This document shows, piece by piece, positions 37,701 through 48,807 of a stretch of 64,000 nucleotides of DNA. Under the pieces are notes generated by a model. That model searched no databases. It was not told the origin of the DNA and was given only the letters and a program-made list of their open reading frames with translations. The first letter of the stretch is position 1. Every line of letters starts with the position of its first letter. Source of the DNA: Globodera rostochiensis (taxonomy: Eukaryota > Nematoda > Chromadorea > Rhabditida > Heteroderidae). The stretch lies in assembly GCA_018350325.1 (NCBI GenBank), contig JAEVLN010000008.1, positions 2,995,794 through 3,059,793 of the forward strand, read 5' to 3'. Both the position numbers and the translations under genes were made by a program.

Positions 37701-38936
37701 AATCCAACAACCAATGCCCCCGAAGACATTTTGATGGGCGGGCGAATTGTTTGGGAGATGAAAGGGCCCCCGCCCCCCCCCCCAAAAGCAATTTGGGGGG
37801 GGGGGGGGCTTTTCGGGGATGAAATGATTTGGCGCTGATGAGAAGAACACATCGAACGCCCCCCCCCCCTCCAAATATTGTGCTGCTGCCAACAAATGGC
37901 GAAATTTTTGGAAAAGTTTTGGTCAGCACCGCTTAAGGGCATAAATTTGGATTTGGGTTAGCCCCCTAAAAAAATTTTGGTGTACACCGTTGTCCCCTCG
38001 TCGGTCGTTGTTGTGCCCTCGGGGGGGGGGGGGGGGTGAAGATGGTTGATGCCCATTTGTGAAATTGCTTTGAGGAGGGCAAAACGAAGAAAGTGTTTTG
38101 TGCCACATAACCGCCCTCGGGGGGTGACGGACCAATTTAGCGAATTGACACCGCTTACGGCGCTTTTGGGGTGGCAACATCCCCTGGGGCGAAAGGCGCA
38201 GGGGGAGGGAATGTTTTAGGGGGTCCAATGGACTGAAATTTTAAATGCGCCTAAGGGAGGATTTTCATTGAAATTTTTCAATTTTTAAAAGAAAAACGCA
38301 CCTTCCGGACTTTGTAATAATCTGAAGACAAAAAAAATTTGTTTGCTTTAAACCCAAAAGCAACTCAACTGACCATTTCGGTGCCAAGCTTATTGAACTG
38401 CGTCCTGAAAAAGAAGCATTTATTTCCAATTCCGGGAAGTTCCGGAACATAACCGGACAATTCCCCCCCCCCTCAACTGACCACGTCTCGGCGTTCTCCA
38501 ACTCGCAGTTCAGCCCGTCCACCGCACTTCCGCTCTCCGGCCCGCTGACCGCCTTCAGCCAGTTGCGCGTTCTCAGCTCGTCCGCCTCCTCCTCCGCCCC
38601 CTCCTCCTCTCCCGTCCCGTCTTCATCCGCATCTTCGTCCTCTTCCTTCGTCATGCTCTTCCGACCCATCGTGATCATCATCATTCGTTCTGTTCCTGCT
38701 CCGGCTCCGGCTCCTCCTTCTCCACGTTTCTTCTCATCTCTGAGCAGACGTTCAATTGAACAGAATTTTTGCTGCAGTTTCAAGCGTTTCGCTGGCGGCG
38801 GACTGTGCCGAGATGTTGTGGCAGTATCCGGAACATCTGCAGCACATCCAACTCCATCTGCTTCACCAGCACTAACAGCGTCATTATGTGCAATAATAAC
38901 TCCATCACATTCTTTCTCATAACGTCGCTTCATCAT
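34740..38936 (-). CDS. T-box transcription factor
   Basis: DNA-binding developmental regulator. All 12 exons were resolved: 38936-38482, 38404-38374, 38321-38302, 36591-36479, 36269-36175, 36109-36074, 36027-35989, 35861-35694, 35625-35584, 35528-35443, 35309-35238, 35013-34740. They sum to 1431 nt, 476 residues plus TGA, with every phase consistent. Residues 1-150 are acidic and basic low complexity. The T-box spans about 151-360: WTQFNKLGTEM, IITKSGRRMFPVLRLRFSG, SQWQSAGKADKQPFGRLFMH, LTNNEK, LNSMHKYRPRIHVL, FEFPETKFVAVTAYQNQ and LNPFAKGFRDQ. The tail is Pro-rich. Exon 3 is a 20-nt microexon. Three introns start with GC. The residue after SGEQ, usually Trp, is Leu, and about 25 extra residues sit between IHVLCV and FEFPET. 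The subfamily cannot be told from sight. Confidence 0.95.
35081..35180. repeat. 28-bp tandem repeat in T-box intron 11
   Basis: Copies start at 35081, 35109 and 35137 with a decayed fourth at 35165. The unit is like GATTTCCCCATTCCCCGAAG followed by AACCCCCC. On the coding strand of the T-box gene it is G-rich. It lies between exons 11 and 12. Confidence 0.9.
35626..35693 (-). other. GC-AG intron in T-box gene (FP|ET junction)
   Basis: The conserved T-box string FEFPETKFVAVTAYQN is split after FP. On the coding strand the exon ends CCG and the intron begins GCAAGT and ends GCTTTAG. There is no GT that would keep the frame. GCAAGT is the strong GC-donor consensus. Confidence 0.85.
35862..35988 (-). 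other. GC-AG intron in T-box gene (DPDQ|LLLN junction)
   Basis: The exon ends GATCAG; the intron begins GCAAAT and ends AAATTCAG; the next exon begins TTGCTGCTC. Both sides are phase 0. The only nearby GT (in AAAGTGTTG) gives phase 1 and no acceptor fits it. Confidence 0.8.
36110..36174 (-). other. GC-AG intron in T-box gene (SGEQ|LPLQ junction)
   Basis: The exon ends GAACAG; the intron begins GCAAAG and ends TTCTTCAG. Removing it leaves exactly six residues between GEQ and SFDK, as in other T-box proteins. The alternative GT (GTGAAC) breaks the phase and would leave a much longer insert. Confidence 0.82.
37773..37808. repeat. C11/G14 inverted repeat in T-box intron 3
   Basis: C11 at 37773-37783 and G14 at 37795-37808 are separated by 11 bases (AAAAGCAATTT), so they can form a long G:C hairpin. 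The surrounding 1.7 kb intron (36592-38301) also carries C13 at 37597 and G16 at 38021. Confidence 0.85.
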
Positions 38937-41900
38937 TTGCCGATTGGGTTTTTATTGTTGCTGAACGGTGTGATTCGTTTACGCGATTCAAAATGACGAG
39001 AAGCATTTCCGATCGGTCGGAAGCTCCACCTTTTCACAAATCTTTAATGATGTGGAAATGTCTGAACTTAAGGGGACCTTTCCACTCTCTGATCACCACC
39101 GATCGGTGGGGGGGGGGAAAGTCGGGGTCGGATTGAGAGACAATAATCAACCAACCTCCACTCTCTGATCACCACCGATCGGTGGGGTGGCGGGGGGGGA
39201 GTCGGAAAAGAAAATAATGAAAATGTCGTCGTCCTCGTCTTCTGACAGCTCCACTGCAATTGCAGCTCCCACTTTATGGAGGAAGGGGTGGTGCGATTTC
39301 TGACGCGTTAGCGCTTCGGGCAACCGCCGAGGCCACGCCCACGCCGATGCCCTGGGGCGCCTTTCAGCGCCCACTCAGCCATTTTCTTCCCCTGGGGGGT
39401 GGGGCGGCGGGGAGGAGCCAATCGGCGAAGGGGGAGGGGCCCAATCGATTCGGGGGGGGGGGGGGAAGACAAAGTAAAGAGTCTGTCACTCCATTTGCCT
39501 TTGGAAAAAGTCGCCGGGTGAACGATTCTTCACTCCAAACTTTCAAAGATTTTGGGCTGACTTTTTCTGTTATCGGAGTTTGGGGACCACCAAATAATAT
39601 AAGAATTTTGTTCAAAAAGTTTTAAACCGTTTAATCACCCCCGTTTTTGGTCCATTTGTTCTTTTTTTTATTCAAATTTCTCCAAATTTTGAAATTTAAT
39701 CGCCTTTTTAAGTCTCACCAAATTGTGCCAAAATTTGCTGTGCCATTATGAGCCAAAATTGTGCTTGGCACTCATTCCGAAAAGATTTTATCGGCATGCG
39801 CCCTCCGGCGATGGGTAATTTGTCATTTTCTCGTCCAAGACTTGCAAATTTTGGCGCTAAAATCCCCCAAAAGTGCCCCTGGACGGCACATTTAATCGTC
39901 AAAAAGTGGCAAACCGACAGAATGTGTGCCGCTGGCTTTGTGCCTTTGCGGGGGCTAAGTCACCTTTCCCGTTGGCTTACTGTAATTTAAAGGATGGCAC
40001 AATGTTGCCTGGGGCAATGTGAAAATAGGCAAAAATTTAGACAAAAATTTATGGTTTTTATTTCAACACATAATCATGAGAAATGTTTGTTTATAAAAGA
40101 TTAATTCCAAATTTAAAAACGTATTCTGAGTTTTTTTCGGTCCCACAGATCATGAAGTTCTGGCCTGAATTAGTAATTTAGTCCTGATCTGACTGGTTCT
40201 GATCTGATCAGAAAAGTGATTTGATCCGTTCGGACATGATTTGTCCTCTGGTTATTGCCGAATCCCTCCCCCCCCCCCCCCGCAAATACTTCGTTCAGAT
40301 TAGGGGGGGGGGCTTCATCTCTTCGCCGTTGGTGTCCAACGAATGCCACTTGGTGACACGTCCAGCCCATCTATCTTTGGCCATGCCGACGACGAATTCT
40401 TTGCACTTGGCGCCCCCCCCCTCCGGCACTGTCCCCCGCCCAAAAATGTGTCCCCGGGGGGCATTTGGCGGCGAAAAGCCCCGACGGATGGCGAAAGAAG
40501 TGTTGAGGACAAAGTTGGCACAGATTTGCAAAATTCGGTGAAGTCTAAACATGCCAGAAAATCAGGCACACACCCCGAGAACTTTAGTGTCCAGAAAATT
40601 GATCAAAAAATTTCCGAAACAAAGTCGATGAAATCCCCCGCTGTGGGCACAACCAATTTGTGCATCATCGCGGGGATGGATCTCCCCCCTCCGTTCTGTT
40701 CCATCCGCTCAAATTCCAATTAATCCGTCCATTCGACGAGCCCCCCCCCCCCGGGGGGATATTCATTGCCTTTCGACCGATTGACTACCGTAACCCGCCG
40801 ACCTTTCGCCACCCGACAAATGTATCGAATTCATTCGGTTCCGACTTCGAATCACTTGCAGAGAACCAAACATTTCTGCGCACGGACAAAACGTTGAGAG
40901 ATTTCATTCCAATTTTCCCCCCAAGGCGAGAAAAAAAATGAATTAATCTGTAAATTTTTCGCTTCTAGGTTCAAATCTCGGCGACTTTCGAAGTGTTCAA
41001 AATGGACGGTATCGCGCGCAATCTTTCCCAACTCTCGCCGGTCTCGAGCAGAAAGCACAGGGGGCCCCGGCGGCGCCAGGCCATTCTCGTTGACGGAAAA
41101 GGGCATGAAAATTTTGAGCTTTATCTTCTCTAAAGAAAGAGAGAGTCTCGCGGCGTCGGACATGACAAATTACCCGCAGGAAATAAATCCGCCCGCACTT
41201 CCGCCTCCCCCCCCCCCGGCGATAAAATCTTTTTGTGCCCAAACTCATCGCATCGAGAGAAGAAAATGTGTCACCAAAAGGGAAGAAAGATTTCTTTATT
41301 TGACACCATCGCCCAATGAACACACACAACTCATCAAAATGTGCCATGAAAAGGGAAGACAAATGAATGGAAATAAAATCCGAAAACCGTTTATGTAAAT
41401 CATTATTCGAAAATTGCACAATTTTCAAATTCAATTCTAATTAGAACGCGGATCCCGATAGAGATTCTCGATCGGTCCCCAAGACCGGGCTCTAATTCTA
41501 ATCTTCTTCTAAAACGCTCTAACTCTTCTCTCAAGTCAATCAAAATTCTTACAAAATTAATTTCAAACTTTGTCCATTCATTCCGTCGGCATATTTTAAA
41601 CGTCCGTCACTTTATTTAGTCATTATCATAATCGGCCCCAATTTTCGGGTGCTGCCGCCAATTTCCCAAATTGACGACAGCGGCGGCGTGTACATCTTCG
41701 CGAGCGAATGGATAAGGAAAAAGACTAATTTTGCAAATGGCCTCCCCCCCCCCCCCGCGGCGCCCATTGTGTTAGGGGTTCAAGAACGGCATTTTCTGGA
41801 AGAAAATGCCATTTTTGAAACAAATGTGCCCCCTAAATTTGTCGTCCTCGTCCAGTGCGAACATTGCAAACGCATAAAAGCAGAGAGAAATGTTGGGGGG

Positions 41901-42510
41901 GGGGGGAGGGAATGTGATGACCTCCAATAAAAAGAAATTTTGAAGGCGAACGAAAACCCTTTGGGCGTCGTCCTCGTCGTTTACGAGTTTGCCATCAATG
42001 GGCGGGGGGGGGGGGGGTCAACGGTCAGTAATTAGCGGTTTTGTGGGCAAAGAATGGCGCGCTTCGATTGGGCTGAGAATGGAACAGTTCCGTTACCTAT
42101 CGAAATTCTTTGGGGGTAATCACCAAGACGCGCATGATCTGATCAATCGACACGAGTTTTGTGAAAGTTATTGTTGTATTATGGTTGGTCCCTGATCACC
42201 CGATCGGTCAACATGACATGCCGGTGCCCCGCCCTTATGGGAATGTGATCAGATTCTGACAATGCTGACCGACCTCTTTTTAATGCATTATCATAAAACT
42301 TTTTCCGCAATATGCTTTTGCCCTTCTTTATTACAAACAAAAAAAAAAACAATGAAAACAAAAAGCCGTGACGTGGACACAAAAAGAATAAATGAACCGG
42401 ACATGAACACAGAACTCCCCACCACACAACCTCCGCAAGAGATGGGACAAAACAGTTTTGTTGCCCTCCCCAAACTGTCCGATCTCTATGTTCTGCTACA
42501 AACATCATCA
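38937..42510. other. Gene-poor region upstream of the T-box gene
   Basis: About 3.6 kb with no supported gene. Open frames at 39260-39625, 40221-41163 (both strands) and 41649-41930 are crossed by C10-G14 runs, have no conserved motif and do not splice into a longer product I can defend. It must contain the T-box promoter (near 38940-39200) and the PDE12 3' untranslated region. Confidence 0.5.
39096..39185. promoter_or_regulatory. Duplicated 14-bp palindrome upstream of T-box gene
   Basis: CCACCGATCGGTGG, a perfect palindrome, occurs at 39096-39109 and again at 39172-39185, 76 bp apart, each inside a longer direct repeat that begins TCCACTCTCTGATCA and ends in a G tract. They lie 160 and 236 bp upstream of the T-box start codon. 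A dimeric transcription factor site is plausible; the factor is unknown. Confidence 0.5.
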
Positions 42511-45500
42511 TCAACAAGTGCCCTCCTCCTTTTTGCCCTCTTCTCCCTCCTCCTCATGGGCGGCATCGTTGAGCAGCTGCACCTCGCACAGAATGGGCAA
42601 ATGATCGCTGGGCGCTATTGGGGACGGAAGCGCGCCGTATTTGGTGACCAACTGATGGTCCGGCATTGGCCAAACGCGCTCAACGTGCAGCGGCGGATTA
42701 GCCCAAATGTAATCCAAACAGCCGATGTAGCCCGGTTTGAAGCCGACCGCGTTGGTGTAGTTGGTGTACTCGGGGAAGCCGGTCAGACATTGGCTTTCGA
42801 ATGGCGCTAAACAATGAAAAAAAAGACTTTTTATATTGCTGAGGTTGTACCCAAATTTAAAAAAAAATTGCAAAATCAGTTAATTTCGATTCAACAGAAT
42901 CCCTAAAAGAAATTCCGTTTTGATTATCCTCTCAATTAAAAATGACCTTTAATTTGTATCGAATTATTCACACAATCGCTGCCGTCGCCTCGCTCCAGTT
43001 GCAGTCCAATTTCTTTGCCCCTAATCAACTCAACCGCGCGGCTTTTGGGCTCGCTTAAAAATGCGAGGATTAAGCGTACAAAAAATCGTTAAAATTTAAT
43101 TTAAAAAATGATAACCCGTTTTCGAGTTGGCTTTTGAGAAAATTGTCAATTTTAAACAAAATGTCACAACAAATGAACTGCCCAAATTCGTGCAGTTCAA
43201 CCAAATCACCTGTTAAAATCACCAGCAAAAATCACTTGAATCGACGGGTCGTTGAGCTGCTCGCGGATTTTGTTGATGTAGCGAAGACAAAGAAGGCTTT
43301 GGATGATTTTCTACAACAAAATATGTGAACTTTATGTTTAATGCAACAAAAAAAAGTTGATTTGACCAAAAGCGCACAGTTCCCAAAATAAAAAATGTTC
43401 CAAAAATTCCGAGGACCCGCCGGGGTTCTTTGCACAACCAACCACTTCTTCATGTGCCGGGTCAAAGTACAGATGCGTGTTCGCGCAGAGCAGGCTGTGC
43501 CCGTCGTGTCTGGTGCGCAATCGAATCAACTAAAATATAAAAAACCCTAAAAAACGAGAAATTTGTCAGTCGGACGGCGGACTGAACCCGTAAAATTTTT
43601 ATTTTTAAACTTTATCTTAAAGTCCACATTTTTAATTTTTTAAAAAAACTAAAACAAAATAAACCTGAAGTATCGTCGGCCGCGTGGTGACAATGGAAGA
43701 CACTATTGGTTTGTGGGTCAAATACGAGCGAATGTCCTCATTTGCGGGGTCATTTGCCAAAAAAGTGGACAATTTGACGGTAAAATTCTCAGGCCTCTCC
43801 GCCAGCGAATGGAAACGTTCGTTACGGAAGGCGATGAGAAGTCCTAAAAGAAAACTGCCAAAACTCCAGGACTCCGATCATTTGGCGAACCAAAAAATCC
43901 AATTAAAATTCAAAAAACATTTCCTTTTCCAAAATTTTCATTTTCAACTCCAACTTTAAAAGTCACACCTTCATTCACTTCGTTTTCTTTGCAGTTGAAA
44001 ACGGTCGAGTAATCCTAAAAATGTTTAATGGTTCCTTTAAATGAACAAATGTTGGACCTTCAAAAGCAGAAATTGGGCCAAGAAGCGCTTCTGCATTCGG
44101 AAATCAACCTCTTGTAAGAAGATCAAATCGGCATTATACCCTTTAACTTGAAATATAAATGGAAATTCCATCCAAAATCACCTTCCAATTCACGTAAAAT
44201 CAACGGGTAACGGTAGTCGGACCCTTGAAAGTGCTTCGGACAGTACGGGAAGAACAGTTCCTCCTGCTTTTTCAGGTTGAGCTTCAAGTACAGGCCGGCC
44301 AGGATGTTGTAGGACATGATGCGGTACCTGAAAAAAATCGATGCACATTCGGTGAATTTTCTAATTTTCGATGTAAGAAAATTAGTCTATTTTAAATAAA
44401 TGACTTTTATGCATTTCTGTATTAGCTTGGCTCACCCGTTCCCGGACAGTTGCTGTCCGCAGCACTCCCTCTGTCTCCGTTCAAAGATCAGCTCTTCGTC
44501 ACTCTCATCTTGATGATCAATAGTTCCCTGATCAATGCCCAATTTGGCGAGCATCTCTTTGTCCTCCGCGTCAAGTCGATCAATAGTGCCCCGATCAATG
44601 CCCACTTTGGCCACCGGAGTCGAACAAACAGCGCCCTCCACTATTCCGCCGTCGCCAAAGTCGACAACGACGGCCAAAAACTTGCCGACGTCCTTTGTCG
44701 TTGGCGAATAAAAGGGCCCGGTGTGCACGTGCTCCCATTCCGGACTCAAGCGGACTCTTCCCGTCGTTGTGTGATGCTCATCGGCTTAAAAATGCAACAA
44801 CAGAGTAGTTAGTTACCCTCAACAATTTTTGCCCAAAATATTTGTGTACCGAGTTTGATCCCCAGCTGATGTTTCTCGCGCGCGACAAACCAAAGAAAGC
44901 GCACTTTGTTGTCCGTTGTGTACTTCCAATTACAGCTCGGAAAGATGGGGCAGCCGACCAGCGGAAGGAGAGCAATTTCGATTCTGAAATTCAGTGGATG
45001 GAAAAAATTTTGAATTCAAAAAATTGTGTCCTCCTACTTATCCAACCAGGCCGGGTCACGAACAACGTCGTATTTGATGTTGGCAATTTGTAACGATGCG
45101 CACCGGCGGTTTGGCTCTTCAGCGTTGAAAAACAATTTGAACAAATCGATCTAAACAAAATGCATTCGAATAGAGTAAAAAGGAGCGCCGTGTCGATGTT
45201 TATAATCATTTTTGAATGGTCATGTGGCACTTTATGAAATTAAATTTTCCCGATTCTTTGGTTGTTCCCGCGTACGTCTTCAACTGCTGGTGAGTGCCCA
45301 TCTGAATACAGCGGTTGGACAGGCAATTCGCCATCATCATCGGTCCATTGAAGCAGGTCCTTAACCTTGGTCCTCAGCCGACCCTTAAACGCTGAGAATG
45401 GGTCATCGTATGGCCTAAAAATGAGGTCAAATAAATCGCCATTTTTCAAAAATTCAAAAGAACCTTTTAACCTTTTCATATAGACCCTTTTAGACTTTGT

Positions 45501-45916
45501 CCCATCAACCGATGACATTTCAAGCGCAAATTGAAGAAAGGGATCATTGCTAAAACATATATATTTACAATTTTACAAAGCGAAATAATAAATAAGTCTC
45601 ATTTAAATTTTAATTGTTCCTTTTTGGCCTAGCAATAAATAAGACTTTTGCTTTTGTGTCTCCTAATTTTGCTTTGACGCCAACTTCAAACTGAATGAAC
45701 TCACTTCGTTTTGGAGGCACAAGAAGTCTGTGCAATGTCTTGCTGTTGCCATACAAACAATTTGTGCGTGGGAATGGCCATAACTCCGGTGAGCCCCGGG
45801 ATGACCTTTCTTTTAGTCTTAATCGATGACACCGAAAAATTGGCCAGACGTATTTTTAGGTGCGAAAGTCTAGTGGGTCGCAGAAAAGTGCAGAAAATTC
45901 GCAATGGCAAAGCCAT
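42511..45916 (-). CDS. PDE12: Mitochondrial 2'-phosphodiesterase, PDE12-like
   Basis: Exonuclease-endonuclease-phosphatase enzyme that trims poly(A) tails and cleaves 2'-5' oligoadenylate in mitochondria. ATG at 45916: MALPLRIFCTFLRPTRLSHL, basic and hydrophobic without acidic residues, fits a mitochondrial presequence. Then VYMKRPYDDPFSAFKGRLR, FKLFFNAEEPNRRCASLQIA, LPLVGCPIFPSCNWKY and VRFLWFVAREKHQLGIKLG make the PDE12 N-terminal domain. The catalytic domain follows: RIMSYNILAGLYLKL, ELFFPYCPKHFQGSDYR, YNADLIFLQEVD (metal-binding Glu), LLCANTHLYFDP, IQVIFAGDFN, FPEYTNYT, GCLDYIWA and PIAPSDHLPILCEV (catalytic Asp-His). The stop is at 42511-42513 after an acidic tail. A loop after VCSTPVAKVGIDRG carries a doubled GIDQGTID motif. 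A splice-type acceptor at 45930-45931, 14 bp before ATG, suggests spliced-leader addition. Confidence 0.93.
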
Positions 45917-46727
45917 TGTTTTTCTATTGCTGCAAATGTTTCACATCAATTGGCCCCATTTTTAAGATAATTTTCGAGTGTTTTCCATGTTGAGAACTCT
46001 GTCAGAAATTCATAATGCAAAAGACACTAAACAAGGCACAAAAATTGCATTAATTTTCAACAAAAAAAAATTGCACGCTTAAAAATGAAATTTTAAAATT
46101 TAACAATACGCCAAATTCGCTATTATTTCAAATTTGAAGAAAAAGCGAGTCGCTGAAATGCGATAGTTACCGACTTCGCAAGAATCTGAATCTTCCATAA
46201 GCACAACGCCGGGGGTTGTGATGAAAATTGATGCAGCCATCATGCAGAATTTTAAAAGCATTATGCTCTTAAAAACTATTTGTTTTTAAATAATATGAAT
46301 ATAACCACTCAAAAGGGTAGCACGGAAAATTTTTAGGGATGCGAGGATAAGCCACTATATGTAGCTATTTTATTCACTTCCAATCAGAATTTCGATTCGG
46401 TTAACAGAAGAAAGCACACACGCAATCGTTGCATTAGCGTGGCAAAATTGGATAGGGATAATTTGCAATTGAAAGGGAAGGGAATTGGCACAAAATCTGG
46501 CAGAGCCAAAGCGATCAAAATATTTATTTTCATCAAATTACGCACGCATACAATTTGTGGTAAAAAATCAGACCTCGAGAGATAATACAATAATTACAAC
46601 AAACATTAATAGAGAACAGAATTATGCATATTTATTTGTCTCCAGCACAAAGTTGGGGAGGCGGTTGAGATAAGCTCGAGCACGGCGCACAGTGCACACA
46701 CCGGACACATCCAACAGAGAGCCGCGG
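45917..46727. other. Spacer between ATAD1 and PDE12
   Basis: About 810 bp, AT-rich. A short minus-strand frame from ATG 46261 (MLLKFCMMAASIFITT) looks like a signal peptide followed by a possible donor, but no continuation was found. Nothing else is supported. Confidence 0.5.
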
Positions 46728-48330
46728 CTAATCCACTGGAATGACCTCCTCCGTCACCACGGCTGCGCCGGCAAAAGTTTCCATCAAGTAGTTTCTGTAG
46801 TCGTGAAAAGCTCGGAGGACGTCATCGTGCGACAGTTTGACTTCGTCGATAGAGGGCGCCGTGCCGACCGCCGATCTGGAGTGCGGGAAATGTCCGATCA
46901 TGGCTGCTTCGACAAAATCAAAGAAATGAGCTCACCGAAGCTCTGGCGGCATGTTGACCAATGTCTGCGCAACGTCCTGATAACGCAAAAGACAGGCGAC
47001 TCGGACGACCTCCTTCACCTCGGAGCCGCTCAGCGCTTCCATCTCCTGCGCGACTTTTTTGAAGTTGAAGTTGTTCACCAAGCTCTCTTTGCGCAGAAGC
47101 ACACGAAGGATTTGCTCACGCTCGACCAAATCGGGCATTGGGACGTGCAGACGAAGAGGGAGACGGCGCAAAATTGCTTCGTCTGGCAAAAGAACTCGAA
47201 ATATTCGAAGAATCGATTGGAGAAAGCCTTTTTACCGACGTCCTGCGGCCGATTGGTGGCACAGATGATAATCACTGTGCTGTCGGATTTGAGAAAGCTG
47301 TCCCACAAAAGCATGAACTGCGTCTTCATTATGGCAGTGCCCTCTTGATCGCGGTGCTGGCGGCTGCGAAGCACAGAATCTGAGGGGCGGCACACATCAA
47401 ACCAATTAACATTCACAAAATTATGAGCAATAAATCACCGATTTCGTCGATGAAAATCACGCACGGCTGAATCTTTGCGGTCTGAAAAAAGGTGATAAAA
47501 GTCTGTGAACGTTCGGGTTTCTGAAAGCATTAGGGACCAACCAAAGTGAACAATGCCTTCGTAAGTTTGGCAGTCTCTCCGTAGAGCATATCTAAAAAAC
47601 ATTCAAATTGTGCGACACGGACAAAGAAACGGACAGACCGTCGAGGATGGAAATGTCGAAGTTGACGAAGAGCGCGTCCACTTTTTTGGCGATTGAACGC
47701 GCGATCATCGTCTTTCCGCAGCCGGTCGGTCCGTACAGAAGAATCCCTGGAAAAGGCGGCAATTACTCCAATTGATTGAGTCAAAATGCACCCTTTGGCG
47801 GCATGTACAGCGAAGATGGAACAATAATTTTGGAGGCCAACAGACGAAGCGGGAGGATAACGTTCTCCTGCAGTCGGTGCAAAGTCGCCGAACAGCCGCC
47901 GATTTCTTCAATGTCGGCGCCTTCTTCGGGCAATGCTTAAGCAAAATATGAATTTTTTGCGACAACAAAAATAAAGTCGACAAATAAATACTTACAAATG
48001 AGGGTGGCAATGCGCAACTGAAATGTAAAATTGGCGTTAAATTAAATGTTCGAACGATTGCCAAACCGACCTCATAAGAATTGAGGCTGAATTTGTTCGA
48101 GTCCAACTTCAGAACCTTCATAATCTGAGCCATCTAAATCAAAGATTCGGGAGGGTCTGATCATTTTGGTCCGTCGAACAGACCCTCTTTTTTGCGTTCT
48201 CTTTTCCCTCATAATTCGGGTCCGTCATCCGTTGCAACACTTTACTCACAACGAATGTAGCAATGGCGGCTGAGGCGCAAAAGCCAATCGTTTTGATTAT
48301 TATCGACGACACATTCTGATCACTGTTCAT
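46728..48330 (-). CDS. ATAD1: AAA ATPase ATAD1/Msp1
   Basis: Outer mitochondrial membrane (and peroxisome) ATPase that pulls mislocalised tail-anchored proteins out of the membrane. ATG at 48330. Residues about 9-30 ([20 protein letters not shown]) form the N-terminal membrane anchor. Exons then give [10 protein letters not shown], the [20 protein letters not shown] linker, Walker A in [20 protein letters not shown], pore-loop region [16 protein letters not shown], Walker [16 protein letters not shown], sensor region [20 protein letters not shown], arginine-rich RLPLRLHVP, and [20 protein letters not shown]. The final exon ends [15 protein letters not shown] with TAG at 46728-46730. All introns checked are GT-AG and in phase, for example the 60-bp last intron. 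Human ATAD1 aligns end to end. It lies upstream of PDE12 on the same strand, another mitochondrial gene. Confidence 0.95.
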
Positions 48331-48807
48331 TACGCGAGTTATTTTATGGCCGAAAAAGCGATAAATCTGAGATGCTCTTAATTGAGGAGATTAAATCTGT
48401 TTTGAAAAGCCGGTCTAAATGGAAAAAATCTTATGGACAAAAAACTGAACTGAAACATAGAAAATGATTGTTGTTGCTAAAAAAATTGGACATTTTTACA
48501 CTAACTTTGTAAAAAACATTTTGAATTGCGTTGACGAATTTGATTGGCGAAATGTCTTTTCAAAGTTATCGCCAAATCGATGTCCGCTCGGCGAGAGTTT
48601 CGATTCCGATCGGAAATCTGCTGGATTGTGTAGCCTTTATCCCTAATTTTAGGCGGATTTTTGGAGCCGTGGATTAAGTGAAAAATTTGGTTTTGTTTTT
48701 CTATACAGAATTCTTTATTGAAAACGCTTATCAAGGCTTTCTCACATAATTAGATTGGTAAAAAAAGCTTAATTTTTTTTAAGTGTGGAAACCTCGGTAA
48801 TAAAACT
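48331..48807. promoter_or_regulatory. Divergent promoter region, ATAD1 / MIER
   Basis: About 480 bp between the start codons of two diverging genes; it should hold both promoters. It is AT-rich, with no TATA box that I can defend. Confidence 0.5.

Noticed and set aside
40295..40552. Minus-strand frame with DRWAGRVTKWHSLDTNGE, faintly like the end of an RTE-type reverse transcriptase
   Set aside because: Only about fifteen residues look alike, no catalytic motif is nearby, and the rest is G/C-tract translation.
40968..40985. GGTTCAAATCTCGGCG resembling a tRNA B box
   Set aside because: No matching A box, acceptor stem or anticodon arm around it.
40221..41163. Possible multi-exon gene, either strand
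   Set aside because: Both strands are open, frames run through C12G6 and similar tracts, no motif is conserved and splice phases do not connect into one product.
46160..46261. Short signal-peptide-like frame (MLLKFCMMAASIFITT) with a donor-like end
   Set aside because: No second exon in phase before PDE12; too short to support alone.
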